Assembly: GCA_024803745.1 (NCBI GenBank)
Contig: JANJXV010000029.1
Coordinates: 23,488,001 to 23,552,000, forward strand
Direction of reading: 5' to 3'
Origin: Megascapheus bottae
Taxonomy: Eukaryota; Chordata; Mammalia; Rodentia; Geomyidae
Length of the DNA stretch: 64,000 nucleotides
Under the pieces are notes generated by a model that did no database searches, was not told where the DNA came from, and was given only the letters and a program-made list of their open reading frames with translations. Made by a program: the position numbers and the translations under genes. Positions 12,635 through 23,449 of this stretch are shown here, piece after piece (the stretch's first letter is position 1; each line of letters starts with the position of its first letter).

Positions 12635-13310
12635 GCTCTTTAAAAAATTATTGTAAAGGTGATGTACAAAGGAGTCAGGTAATGAGTACATTTCTTTTTA
12701 AACAGTGCCACTTCTACCCTCATTTTCTTCCAATTTTTCCCTTCATACCCCTTTCCCCTACAAGTTGAATAGTTCATTTTCAACCTAGTATCTAGTGAGT
12801 ATCTTATTCTCTAGAGTAAGTAGAGTCTTACTCTAATAAAGACTAGATGCACTATCTAGTAGAGATATATTAGAGACTAGATATAATATCACTGTTTTAT
12901 TTTCTCACCCTTGGCCCCACCGTGTCTGTGCTTCCCCTTACCCTCTCCAAAATAGACAAACTTATATACAAAGACAAAAAGTATAGAAATTAAATGCAGC
13001 AACAAAGGATGGGGGAAAGCAAAACATCAAATAAAAAGCACTTGCTTGCATTTCTTAGAGTTCATTGCAAAAAAATACCATTTTATATGATTGGAAACAC
13101 ATAGCTATGGAGCCTTTTTGGTCTCAGAATGTGGATGTTTAGAGTCCCATACAATTTTTCAAGTATTTCCATTATGTTAAGCAAAGTAAGCCAGACCCAA
13201 AGAAATGTAGGTTGTGTGGTTTCCCTCATTTGTTGAAACTAGATTCTGCCTATAAATCTACAAGTAAACACACTTGTTGGTAAAAGACCAAAAATTACAC
13301 TTCTTATCAC
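12635..13310 (-). mobile_element. L1 3'-end derived sequence, orientation mixed
   Basis: 12635-13160 reads as antisense L1 3'UTR (TTATTGTAAAGGTGATGTAC, ACCTAGTATCTAGTGAGTAT). It closely parallels 63005-63440, so the two belong to one repeat family. About 13165-13310 instead contains sense-strand L1 3' sequence (GTAAGCCAGACCCAAAGAAA, GGTTTCCCTCATTTGT). The junction could be an inversion or two adjacent insertions. Confidence 0.65.
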
Positions 13311-14020
13311 AGTCCTTGAATGAACTCATGGGCTTTCTCCAGATGGTTCTGACAGATTATTGAAGGTTTCTGATTTACTGTAGCAGAAAGACCATGGGAA
13401 AGAATAGATTGAAGACCAGGCCTGTTAGCAATTTTATGCCTGAGAGAGCTACTAGGAATTAATGCTTTACCTCCTTCTATTTATTTATAAAGATTATCAC
13501 ACAGGGTGCTAAGAATGAAAAATAATATATTCACAGTGTATAACACATTTGGAGTATCATTGCTTTTCCACGATTACTACAATTAGTATTCCTCCACAAC
13601 TCCTACTGTTATTGGTTAGAGGCAAAGGAAAATATTAAAAGGCAGCAGCTACTAGTTATTATGATACATACTTTATTAGATTTACTGAACAATGATTAAA
13701 CAGTCATCTCCATGACAGTCACCTGAACATGGAGAATTGAAAACCATATCACTTCTTTAGTTCTTTATGAGCTAAGAATTCAATTTTCTTATATTCTAAC
13801 GTGAGCATATTTTAATTACTCATCTCCTCATCTCAATTGATAGCTCACCAGCATCGATTTTACCATCCTTTGATGAGAGCAATTCATGGCTGCTTTGCCT
13901 TGAGAGAAGTCATCTTCTTTGTCTCCAAGAATCTTTACCAGATAACAATTTATTTAGATTCCATGGGATTCTTTAAAAAGATTTCAATATTTAACTTAAT
14001 CATTAAGAATAATACATGAT
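13311..14020. other. unassigned AT-rich sequence
   Basis: No feature recognised. Confidence 0.5.
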
Positions 14021-14021
14021 T

Positions 14022-14470
14022 CAGATGCCATCAACTCACACCTGTAAATCTGAGCCACTTAGAAAGTGGAAATCTGGGGCCGGGAGTTTGGCCTAGTGGT
14101 TAAAGTGCTTGCCTAGCATGCATGAAGACCCGGGTTCGATTCCTCGGTACCACATACATAGAAAAAAGCTGGAAGTGATGCTGAGGCTCAAGTGGTAGAG
14201 CTCTAGCCTTGGGAAAGTCCAAGGACAGTGCTCAGGCCCTGAGCTCAAGCCCAGGACTGGCAAAAAAAAAAAAAAAAGAAAGTGGAAATCTGAATATCTG
14301 AGTTGGATGCCAACCTGGTCAGGGAAGTCCATGGAATATATATCCAATTAATCACCTCTCCCCGTGCCCCAACAGCTGTTGGTCAATTGGTAGAGTGCTA
14401 GCCTTGAGTAAAAGAAGCTAAAGACAGCACAAAGGCCTGAATTCAAGCTTAGAACTGCCACACAGAGAAA
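14022..14470 (+). mobile_element. B1-like/Geo SINE interrupted by a younger SINE
   Basis: The 5' B1-like part (CAACTCACACCTGTAAATCT, GAGCCACTTAGAAAGTGG) ends at 14076. It resumes at about 14277 with the continuation (GATGCCAACCTGGTCAGGGA) and the Geo-like module ending near GAATTCAAGCTTAGAACTGCC at about 14459. The intervening 200 bp is a separate SINE. Confidence 0.88.
14061..14292 (+). mobile_element. young IDL-Geo SINE with perfect 16-bp target duplication
   Basis: The body is 14077-14276 and ends in an A-run. The 16-base repeat AGAAAGTGGAAATCTG is present at 14061-14076 and 14277-14292 without mismatch. The left half has clear tRNA-type promoter boxes (GGCCTAGTGGTTAAAGTGC and GGGTTCGATTCC). 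This is the best-preserved copy of the family here and serves as its local reference. Confidence 0.95.
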
Positions 14471-15230
14471 GTAACATGTTCAGAGCTAGTGATTTAGGAG
14501 AGCAAATAAACATAAAGACTAAAAATTAACCCTAACAATCCTTTCCAGAAATATCTCAGTGCTAATACATAAAAAAGTGCCAAAATCAGACAGAATTTTA
14601 TAATTCATATGATGTATTTTTTATTTTATAAGAAAACATAGCATGTTACAGAAGTGTAAAAATTGTTGGAGTTTACATTTAGACTTTGAAGGCTTCCTGG
14701 AAGAAGCTAGTCCTCAGGCTGGGCAGGAAGGAACAAACCAAAGGACCAAGACTGTCAGAAAAAGGGGCCAGGCAGGGAAAGACATAATAAGCAAAGGTCT
14801 GGAAAGGAGAGCATACAGGTGACTTTGAACTTTGGTGTCCAGGGACAGGCAGAAGGAATGATGACAATGATGGGGATATTTGCATGATAAAATGGGTCAT
14901 GTGAACTTGAGAAAAAGTCTGTAGGCATAGAAAATCATGTCAAGTGATTTTTCACATCTCTTGAGAGAGCAATGTGTCATTGCACATATTTGCTCATAAA
15001 AATCATTTATCATATGGAACAAGTTGGAGAAGAGAATTGAGTAATGACTTAGAGGAAAAGACAATAGTCAACAAGATGTTCTTTTAATCATAGAAAAAGC
15101 CAAAAATGTTAGTAACCCTAACTTCTTAGGAGGCTATGAGCTGAGGAATACAGTAAAACTCTTATTTTTATTTTACCATCAAAAAGATGCAAGTGGATCT
15201 GTGACTTTTTGTGAAAATACAAGCAAGAAT
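14471..15230. other. unassigned AT-rich sequence
   Basis: No recognised gene. A Geo-like tail (GGGCCTGAGTTTAATCCCCAG) near 15234-15254 suggests that the end of a decayed SINE leads into the CA repeat. Confidence 0.5.
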
Positions 15231-15289
15231 GCAAGGGCCTGAGTTTAATCCCCAGTACCAACACAGACACAGATACAAAGACAGACACG

Positions 15290-15290
15290 T

Positions 15291-15331
<41 letters not shown>
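15290..15331. repeat. (CA)n microsatellite
   Basis: About 20 uninterrupted CA units, adjoining a Geo-like SINE 3' end. Likely grown from the SINE tail. Confidence 0.95.
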
Positions 15332-15332
<1 letters not shown>

Positions 15333-15664
15333 CCTAGAACATATAGCCACTAGTAAAAACAAGAAGAAAATTCCTGAAAGATATGGAGCTATAGGAAGAT
15401 TTAATAAGAACAGTCATTTAAGAGCTAAACTCAGTGTATAGACGGAGCAACACAATGGATTGTGGAGAGAAATTGTCATACTTTGGAAATAAAACACTTG
15501 TTTACAAGGAAGCAAATACAAAATTAGTTACAGCAAGAGATGGAAAAGTCAGTTAACTGCTTTAGTAAAAGGACCATGCAAATACAGAAGTAAAATAAGA
15601 ATTTAAAACAATGAAAGCCAAACTAGTAAAGCTGAAGAGTAGAGATTATCTACCACAGACGTTC

Positions 15665-15870
15665 TTTTCTCGTATTAGGATTTGAATTTAGGGAATTCTT
15701 CCTTACCTTTTCACTCAAAGCTGGCACTCTACCATTTGAGCTATGCCTTCACTTTTCATTAACTGGAGAAAAGAGTCTCACAGAATATCCTGCCAGGACT
15801 GCATTTGAACCACAATGTTCAGATCTCAGCCTCCTGACTAGATAATATTACAGGTATGACCACCATAAAC
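15665..15870 (-). mobile_element. old B1-like/Geo SINE
   Basis: Antisense signature GATCTCAGCCTCCTGACTAG and ATTACAGGTATGACCACCA mark the B1-like half. ACTCTACCATTTGAGCTATG marks the Geo-like half. Strongly diverged. Confidence 0.7.
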
Positions 15871-16184
15871 CACGCAAATGATAGAGAAAAGGCATTTGAA
15901 AAAATAACCTAGGAATGTTTCACAGAAATGAAGACACTGGGAGGCAGAGGGGTTTAAAAGGAGAAGGAAGATTGGAAGTAACAAAAATATGTAAAATTCT
16001 CCAAGGCATTGCTGTAGGTACCTAACATATCTAAGTATGCTGAGTATGAATGAGACATATTTATGCTGACATTTTGCCCTTATGTCTCAAAGACTGATAA
16101 AATGAGAATTTAAACATTGTTAGTCTGACATTAGACAGTAAAAGAGCATGTTCCATGGCTTTGTTTTCCTTGTGTGTCATTATT

Positions 16185-16300
16185 AGGGCCTAATTCAAGG
16201 TTTGAATTCTTTCTCAGCCATTTCAAACCTTGATCTTCAGATAGGAGCCTCTTCAGTAATGAGGATTATAAATGTAAAATACAAGTGTCCAGATTCCAGG
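16185..16300 (-). mobile_element. B1-like SINE fragment
   Basis: Degenerate antisense B1-like segment (TTTCAAACCTTGATCTTCAG, GGATTATAAATGTAAAATAC). Too decayed to delimit well. Confidence 0.45.
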
Positions 16301-16879
16301 AAATTTTAAAACAAGGGTTAATAAGTTAAATATTCAAAGAAAAGGATATCAATGTTGTCTTTAATATACTGGTGATTTTTCAGGTAAAGATACATCAATT
16401 TTATTCTACATTCTGTCTACAAGATGGTGCAAGGCCATGTTTTCTCTGCTTCTTAATCAGGAAAGCAGGAAGATGTCTCTGTCTATAGATGAACAATGTC
16501 CTCTAAGAAAATTTGAAGTCCACAGCCTCACTTCTGTGTTTACAGCTGTACAGCTCTTGAATCTTTAACTTTAAACAAGAATAGACAATAAGGATTGGTA
16601 GATATCTGACAAAGCTTCTCTCAGACAAGTATGAAAAAAATGAGCAGTTTACACACAAAAAAAATGTTCAAAAGCTATCCTTGATATTGTAAGCTAAATA
16701 TGATTCATTAACAAACTTCCTCCTTTTAAAAATCACCATGGAGCTACAGAAATCAGAAATCAGCTCAGTGTAGTATCAACACCACAGTTATAAATTTATG
16801 CATAACTAGAATACAGGGCTAAACTCTTGAAGTACTATCCATTTTATCTTCAACAGGTTACTAAAACATTTCAACAAGA

Positions 16880-17300
16880 AAGAACAGTCGCCCTCCTGAA
16901 CCTGAGCAGACAGCGCTTCTCGACAGCGCTGGCTCCAGACAGAGCCAGACAGAACCTGCGCGACCCCAGAGCTGTCACCTGGCTGTGGCGCAGACCTGCC
17001 AGCTTCACGGAACCAGAAAATCCAGCAATTTGTGAGTACCTCCTGGGAGAAGTTTCCACTTCTCGAGGAACGGCATTGGGAAAGAATCCCCTCCCACACC
17101 AGCCCAGAGCAGCGCCATCTTGACTGCTGGTAAAGAACTGGCCAAGCCAACTGGAGCCTGAGAAGTGGTGCTTGCAGTGCCATCATTCAAAAGGGCAAAG
17201 GATTTCCCAGAGGCAGCTTAGCCAGATGTCCGCCCCTGGTGCTAGCAGAAGTTCCTCCCCCTGGGCGGGGCTGCGCTCCTGGTGAACGAAGCTGCTTGTG
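16880..17300 (+). promoter_or_regulatory. CpG-containing L1 5'UTR segment
   Basis: A sharp rise in G+C with many CpG dinucleotides inside an AT-rich neighbourhood, exactly at the 5' end of the L1. Promoter role is inferred from the family. Overlapping frames on both strands here (for example 17186-16806) reflect composition. Confidence 0.65.
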
Positions 17301-17467
17301 ACTCCACCTTTTTTTTTTCCTGCCCAATCAAGCAAACTGATCAGAAAAACTACAAAGCCAAATCAAAGGAGAAAAAGACTTTTTGAAGGGTTTGGACCCT
17401 GAATTTAGTGGAGACACAAGTTTGTTTCCTATCCTGTCCCCCCACTTTTTAATTTGCATTTTTATGT

Positions 17468-17498
<31 letters not shown>

Positions 17499-18351
17499 GC
17501 TATTTTACCTCCACCTTTTTTTAATGTTACGGTTCTTCCCTTTTTTTCTCCCCTCACTTTCCTTCTGTCATTGTGGTCATTCCTAGAAACATAGTGACAG
17601 CACTGGGTACACACTGGACACAAATGATATTTATATTGATACAGCCACCTGCTTTTTAATCTGTTGGTTCTTAATCCTAATATTTCTTGTCTAAGAACTC
17701 AAAATTGTACGGAATCTACCCCACCTTTTTTCTTGTTTTCTTTTTCTTTTTTTTTTGTTTCTTTTTATTTTTAAAAATTTTATCATTGAACTCTAAGATA
17801 TATACCTTCCTCTTTTCTCTATATATTCTTATTACTCTTCTTATTTTCATAAGTTTTACCTTTTTTTTTCTAAATTTTGTACTCAATATTTTACCTTTCT
17901 ATCACCTTAGGTCAGTTATCCTTACACTATTCCCTTTCTTCATTACTATACTAATCTTATACTCCTACATTACTCTTTTCTTACCTCCCCACTTGTCTTT
18001 CATACTTTTTTTTTCTCTCTGGTCCTTTGTTCATCCTTCAACTTTTATAATGCATGGATCTACAGCTGATGGTCATTGAGCAATACTGTATATCTACATA
18101 TTCAATTATACTGTAGGTCCTGAGGAACTTAAATACAATAGAGATTGAATTGAGGGGTTTATTTTTTTGGTCATAAAATTGTAATCGGTGGGGGTATTAG
18201 TTTTGTCTGTAAGTGCACAAAAAGAGATAAAGAGTGATTATACCAATCTAAAATTATGAACATCTATTGTCTGGCCAGCTAAAGAGATCTACATTGGTTA
18301 TATATTAAAAATTGTAATCTTGTGCAATATTAATCTTGCTCCCATTTTCAA

Positions 18352-19631
18352 ATGGAAGAACAAGAAACTCAAGAAAAATGACAAATCAAGAAATAGTATC
18401 TTCCACTCAATATAAACAGGCAATGGAGCAGTCAATGACAAAACTAGAGGAGAGTACTCTAAATGTTATATAAATGCAATTGATAAACATGATTAATTAA
18501 AATTTTGAAAATATACAGAAAGAGAAACGTGATGAAGCCATATGTAAATGAGATGAAACCATAAAAAAGGTGATATGTGAGTGAGAGGAAACCATAAAGG
18601 AGGCCATAATAATGGATTAACAAAGAAAAATGGACAAATTCATAGAATCCACAATCAAAAAGCTGACAAAACTCCAACAAATCTCCAATGAGAGTAAAGT
18701 TGCTGAGATAACCACTCAATTGGAAATCAAAGAGTTAAAGAAGTTGATACATGATCTAAACCAAGAGATACAAAGCATCAAAAATGAGCAATTAGAAGGC
18801 GTGGAGATGAAGAATAAAGTAGAAAGTTTTGATAGCAGGTTAGACAATATAGAAAAGAGAATTTCCAGGGTTGAAGATAATCTAGTTATTGTAGACAAAG
18901 AGCAGAACAGGAGTCAAATCAAATCTAGGAAATATGAGAGAATGCTTCAAGATATCCAAGATACAATTAGGAAGCCTAATTGATGGCTAATTGGTACTGA
19001 GGAGGGTCTGGATAAAGAGGTCAATGGTATTGGAAATATAGTTCAAGGAATCATCTCAGAGAACTTCCCAAATATCCCGAAGGGCAGCCTCATCCAGATA
19101 CAAGCTTTTTGAACCCTAAACAGACCTGACCAGAAAAGGACATCACACCACCACATTGTAATCCCAACAGGATCAATAGAGACCAAAGAAAGGATCCTAA
19201 AAGCAGCCAGGGTGAAGAGAACAATCACCTACAAAGGAAAACCAATCAGAATAACCACAAATTTCTCAGCACAGACAATGCAAGCAAGAAGAGATTGGAC
19301 GGATATATGTCATGCCCTTAAGACAAATAACTACAAACCAAGAATTCTGTACCCAGCTAAGCTCTCATTCATAACTGAGGGAACAATAGAAACTTTCCAT
19401 TCCAAGGAAAAGTGGCAAAATTACATAGCAACCAGCCAGCACTACAGAAAACTTTCAAAGACATTCTACACATTGAAAACCAACACAAACGTGATACTGA
19501 AAAAGAAATGGCACATAAAAATCATGACAGCTAAGTACCGCAAGAACTATCAAGCCACAGGTGCTAATGAAAGCTTTTTATTTCTTCTTCATTATTCTTG
19601 TTTAGTAAAGAAAAAGAGGTCAAATAAATGA
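18352..19631 (+). pseudogene. L1 ORF1 remnant
   Basis: The likely start is the ATG at 18352 (MEEQETQEK, then stops). A coiled-coil region reads openly at 18630-18983 (LIHDLNQEIQSIK, FDSRLDNIEKRISRVEDNL). The RRM and C-terminal domain follow after frame changes. At 19212-19631 they give TYKGKPIRITTNFSAQTMQARR and YPAKLSFITEGTIETFHSKEK, classic ORF1 C-terminal motifs. Stops early and between domains make it non-functional. It is better preserved in the C-terminal domain than the ORF1 at 6.5-7.4 kb. Confidence 0.88.
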
Positions 19632-19728
19632 TATTTCTACATAAGACTTTTCTTATTTAGGTCCTGCTATCAGTGGGGCACTGAAGAAAGTCGGCCTGAG
19701 TCTTAAGGACATGGATTTGATAGAGGTT

Positions 19729-20000
19729 CAACCACTATGAAAAGCAGTATGGCAGTTCCTCAAAAGACTAAACATAGAGCTCCCCTATGACCCAGCAATT
19801 CCACTACTTGGCATTTACCAAATCATCTAGAAACAAGGGCATATTAAATCCACTAGCACAATGATGTTCATTGCAGCATTATTTACTATAGCAAAGATAT
19901 GGAACCAACCCAGATGCCCTTCAGTTGATGAATGCATCAAGAAGATGTGGTATTTATACACAATGGAATCCTATGCTACAGTCAGAAAGAATGACATTGC
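19729..20000 (+). pseudogene. L1 ORF2 extreme C-terminus
   Basis: Sequence resumes abruptly at TTCAACCACTATG and encodes the conserved [13 protein letters not shown] and [23 protein letters not shown] tail. Nothing corresponding to the start, endonuclease or reverse transcriptase is found between ORF1 and this point. About 100 bp of unassigned spacer (19632-19728) separates them. Confidence 0.85.
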
Positions 20001-20532
20001 ACCATTTGTAAGCAAATGGAAAGACTTAGAATAAATCATATTAAGTGATGTAAGCCAGAGTCAAAGAACATAAACTCAATGGTTTCCCTCATTTGTCCTA
20101 CAGTAGAAACCTTGAGCTCTCCTAGCAGTGATTTACAATAGAACAAAACCTAGATTCATAAGGCCATGTAGAATGACGCTAAATGAAAGGACTTCCAGGA
20201 TATAGAAACAAAAGTTATATAATGAGTGATTGTTGTCCTTACTGTACTATGTTATCTCTCATCTCTTTTGCTGTAACTTGGTTATCTCATCTTGTTACAA
20301 TAGTTCACCTTGTTATCTGATGTAACATATATATATATGCATATTTGGTTATTTGAAGTCAGATAGGGAAGGGAGGAAAACAAGATGGGGGGGGAGGAGG
20401 AGGGAAATGGGAACCAAGACTTCAGGATGGGTATCAATGTATGTGAAGTAATGCTCCTTCTATCTGGTGAATATAATGTAACTGTTCTATTAATTACAAT
20501 AAAATATGTGAAAAAATAAAGAAAGGACACTC

Positions 20533-21520
20533 ATTTTCACAAGTGGATTTAGTATTCTAGTATCTACCAGACAATGGATAAATTTAGGTCCTTATCTGAC
20601 AACATGCACAAAAATTGATTCAATATGGATCAGGGACCTAATACAGAGAGAAGTCTTGATGACTTCAGCCAAATATTTCTCAGATATAATACCAAAACTT
20701 CAAGCCACTAAAACATGTAAGTTGTAGCCAAACTATACAAAAAGTAAGATTTTCAAAATTCAATGTACAATTAAATAAAAAGATAATATATAGAATAAAA
20801 GAAATCATTTACACATTTAAACTAGATAAATAACAAAAGGGAAAATGACTCAATAAAAAGTTCACCAAATAATTTAAGTAATCATTTACCAAATGATATA
20901 TGAATAGCTAATAAGCACATGGAAAATGCTCATCATTCTTAGTCATTAAATAAATGTATATTTAAACTATAATGTATTATCTTACTCGTTTAAATGACTA
21001 TAAACAGAAGACAGACAACAAAAATTATCAAAGTTAGCAAGGGTATAGAGAAAACTCTTACATTGCTAATGAGAATATAAAAATGGAATTGCCACTTTGG
21101 AAAATACTTTAGTGGCTTCTTAAATTCTTAACATCAGCCAACTACATAATTCCATAATTAGTCTCCTTCCTATCCAAATGAAAGGAAAGATATGCCCACA
21201 GAAAGACTGATATCATTGTTCATATTGGCCTTGTCATAATAGCCCCAAATTAGGAACAACTAAGTTGGTCATAAATCTTCAAATGGCTAAAGAAAAGCCA
21301 TTAAATATTATCCCACAACAAAAATGGACAAATTATGTGTATATTTCATAACACAAATAAAGTTCAAGAATACAAAACTATATGTTAAATAAAAGAAATG
21401 AAAGACCATAAGTAAATCTTATGTATCTTATTTTTAGCCAATTTATAAACATGTATAGATACAGAAATGAGATTGGATGAATGAATCTTGTGGTGGGAAT
21501 AGAAATTTTTAAATGAGAGA
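20533..21520 (+). mobile_element. older L1 ORF2 C-terminal and 3' fragment
   Basis: Degenerate plus-strand ORF2 C-terminal sequence. Signatures include ATTGATTCAATATGGATCAG, the TACATTGCTAATGAGAATAT block (normally LLHCWWECK region) and CTTGTCATAATAGCCCC. Much more diverged than the L1 immediately upstream, so it predates it. Confidence 0.7.
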
Positions 21521-21735
21521 TGGACCAATGAATGGCTCTTGTTTTCAATCCTAGCTACTTGTGAGTCTGAGATCTAAGAACCTAGGTTTGAAGCCAGCTC
21601 AGGCAGACTGAGACTGTGAAACTTTATCTTCAATTAATCTGTAAATTGCAGTAGTCGAGCATCAGCCTTGAGTGAAAAGTCCAAGTGAGAGTGTGAAACC
21701 CTGAGTTTAAGCCCCAGTACAAGCACACATGCATG
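21520..21735 (+). mobile_element. B1-like/Geo SINE
   Basis: B1-like half (CAATCCTAGCTACTTGTGAG, TTGAAGCCAGCTCAGGCAGA), the TATCTTCAATTAATC linker and the Geo-like end (CCCTGAGTTTAAGCCCCAG). It runs into a CA/CAC microsatellite. Confidence 0.82.
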
Positions 21736-21743
21736 CGTGTGCT

Positions 21744-21802
21744 CACACACACACACACACCACCACCACCACCACCACCACCACCACCAATAACAACAAC
21801 AA
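21744..21802. repeat. compound (CA)n-(CAC)n-(AAC)n microsatellite
   Basis: Successive CA, CAC and AAC runs at the 3' end of the SINE, showing stepwise conversion of the tail repeat. Confidence 0.9.
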
Positions 21803-22128
21803 CTTCAACAACTTCAAAAGTTCTTTCTGGAGGGAAGAATGATAGACCTGAAGTGCTAAATATTGTCTGGTCTTCTAGTACTACTTAATGTATTTTATTT
21901 CGATAATTTAAAAAATGTGTAAATGAATATTTCAAATGTTACAGTAAGGATTTTGATGTGGAATATCTTTACAGTGCAGACTCTTGGCAAACACCATCAG
22001 GATAAGGGTGGTAAAGGTTAACATCCCCAATTATAAGCAATGTTGATAGTATGCTGCTGGGAGCCGAGTAACACCATGAAGGAAAGAACGAGGATAATGG
22101 GTTCAGAAGCTTCCAAGAACTGGGAACA

Positions 22129-22266
22129 ATGGGTTCAGAAGTTTCTAAGAACCAGATGGTTAGAGTCATAAAAGTGTTACTTAAAGCTAATGGTACTGCA
22201 GTAAAAGAAGTCATGGTTGAAGCTTATGTGGATATGATGGCGAAAGAAATGAATGGCCGATATTAA
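22129..22266 (+). pseudogene. gag matrix-like N-terminal remnant of the ERV
   Basis: An open frame of 45 codons begins with MGSE, where Gly2 followed by Ser fits the N-myristoylation signal of retroviral matrix proteins. It ends at a TAA (22264-22266). The position just inside the provirus and the K/V/L-rich helix-like composition suit the N-terminus of a betaretroviral Gag, but I assign it by position and motif only. A 32-bp imperfect duplication of the start precedes it (22097-22128). The rest of Gag is not continuous: stops follow in every frame. Confidence 0.5.
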
Positions 22267-23075
22267 TTTTACGCACTTTAAGATCTTTGAGTATGAATGT
22301 GTGTGATTGGGTGTGAGTGAACATATTCAAGGTTAAATTGTCAGCACACTATGTGAAACACAAAGGCAATTGGGTAAATCTAAGTCTAAACAATGTGGCA
22401 ATTTATAAGGGAGCGCTTGCTTTTGTCCAAATAAATAGTTAAAGAACAGGTAGAAAGAAGTGCAGAGACACTTGGAGAAATACTTGAGAAACAGGAAGAA
22501 TTAAGTGGTAGTGATTTAGAAAGCTTGTGCCCGGGTACAGAATTGCAAGATAGTGAGCCACCACCCATAGTTTAAAATAGGCTAAGCTTTTTAGGGTCCC
22601 TAGCTAAATATAGAGACAACACCCATGAGTCAGCTTGAAGAAGTTAAAGAAGATGAATCTTCATCCATCAACCACCTTAAAATGAAGGGACCAGAGTCAT
22701 TTTTGGAAAGTGAGATAGGATAAATTAGAGACATAGGAGAAGTAGTTTAAAACAAAAAGGGGGGAGGGAAGATTGGAAGATTCCTAAGGAAAATAATACA
22801 AAGTCAACATAGACAGTGAATGCTAATATGACAGGCATTTTTGGCCATGGAAACAGATGCATCCCCTCGGTCTAGCTTGCTTAAATGGACAGCTGGTAGT
22901 CAAAGATGGGCAAGTACCAGCTATTAGCCTATCAACCTAAGACAGGAGCCATGTAAAAAGGACTTGGTGAGCCCATGACGGGTAAGAAGACTAACGAGCT
23001 TGGAGACACCTAAGACAGGCACAGTCGATGTGACATAATGGTAGCCCTACATATCCTATGTTTTTTCTTTTTTCT

Positions 23076-23094
23076 AAAATAAAGACGGGAGAGA
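23076..23094 (+). promoter_or_regulatory. retroviral polypurine tract
   Basis: A purine run (AAAGACGGGAGAGA) ends immediately before the TG of the 3' LTR. This is the plus-strand primer position in retroviruses. Preserved by sequence. Confidence 0.7.
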
Positions 23095-23449
23095 TGCTGG
23101 GAGCCAAGTAACACCATGTCTAATAACTTTCTGCTAAGACAAGGCAAAACAAGAGGCAGGGTGCAAGACTTGATTACCATTGGTTACAAATGTGTTATTG
23201 CTTTATCACTCTCTCCTGAAACCCATAGTGGGGGTATATTAGCTGGAGGGACTTCCTGAATGAGGGGTGTTTGGGGTTAGAGTTCCTGCCTTGACAGATC
23301 TCCCTGATGCATCTGTTTGTGCTCTGGAGAAGGAGGGCTGGGTGTGGGCGGTCAGTGGGCCCTCTCCTCACTTGGCTTGTCCTGGTCGGGGCTTGTTCTC
23401 CCTATCCCTCCTGCTGATCCAGAGGGACTGGGGAGGAAAAAACCCAACA
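23095..23449 (+). repeat. 3' LTR, class II family
   Basis: It starts TGCTGGGAGCC and ends CCCAACA. It aligns along its length with the solo LTR at 38826-39231. Shared blocks include CTAATAACTTTCTGCTAAGA, GACTTGATTACCATTGGTTA and GGGTGTGGGCGGTCAGTGGG. An inverted CCAAT box (ATTGG) and TATA-like TATATTAGCTGG are visible. The frame 23267-23587 that overlaps it is not a gene. Confidence 0.88.

Larger units (their letters stand above)
16875..20532 (+). mobile_element. 5'-complete LINE-1 (ORF1 only; ORF2 mostly missing)
   Basis: A plus-strand L1 of about 3.6 kb. It has a GC/CpG-rich 5' region (16889-17300), a T-rich remainder of the 5'UTR (to about 18350, including poly-T at 17472-17498), an ORF1 remnant (18352-19631), a short tail of ORF2 (about 19729-20000) and a 3'UTR ending in AATAAAATATG near 20510. 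A probable target repeat is AAGAAAGAACAGTC (16875-16888) against AAGAAAGGACACTC (20519-20532). The endonuclease and reverse transcriptase are both absent. The layout resembles non-autonomous half-L1 (HAL1-like) elements as well as a simple deletion. Confidence 0.87.

Noticed and set aside
14095..14150. tRNA gene candidate (A and B box, GGGTTCGATTCC)
   Set aside because: It is the tRNA-derived head of a SINE; no complete cloverleaf or genuine anticodon stem, and an A-tail plus target duplications flank the whole.
16806..17186. 126-codon minus-strand frame
   Set aside because: Antisense to the CpG-rich 5' end of the second L1; composition effect.
17687..18079. 130-codon Phe/Leu/Ile-rich frame resembling a membrane protein
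   Set aside because: Caused by T-rich low-complexity sequence within the L1 5'UTR.
21744..21802. CRISPR-like short repeats
   Set aside because: Continuous CA/CAC/AAC microsatellite without spacers; the genome is mammalian.
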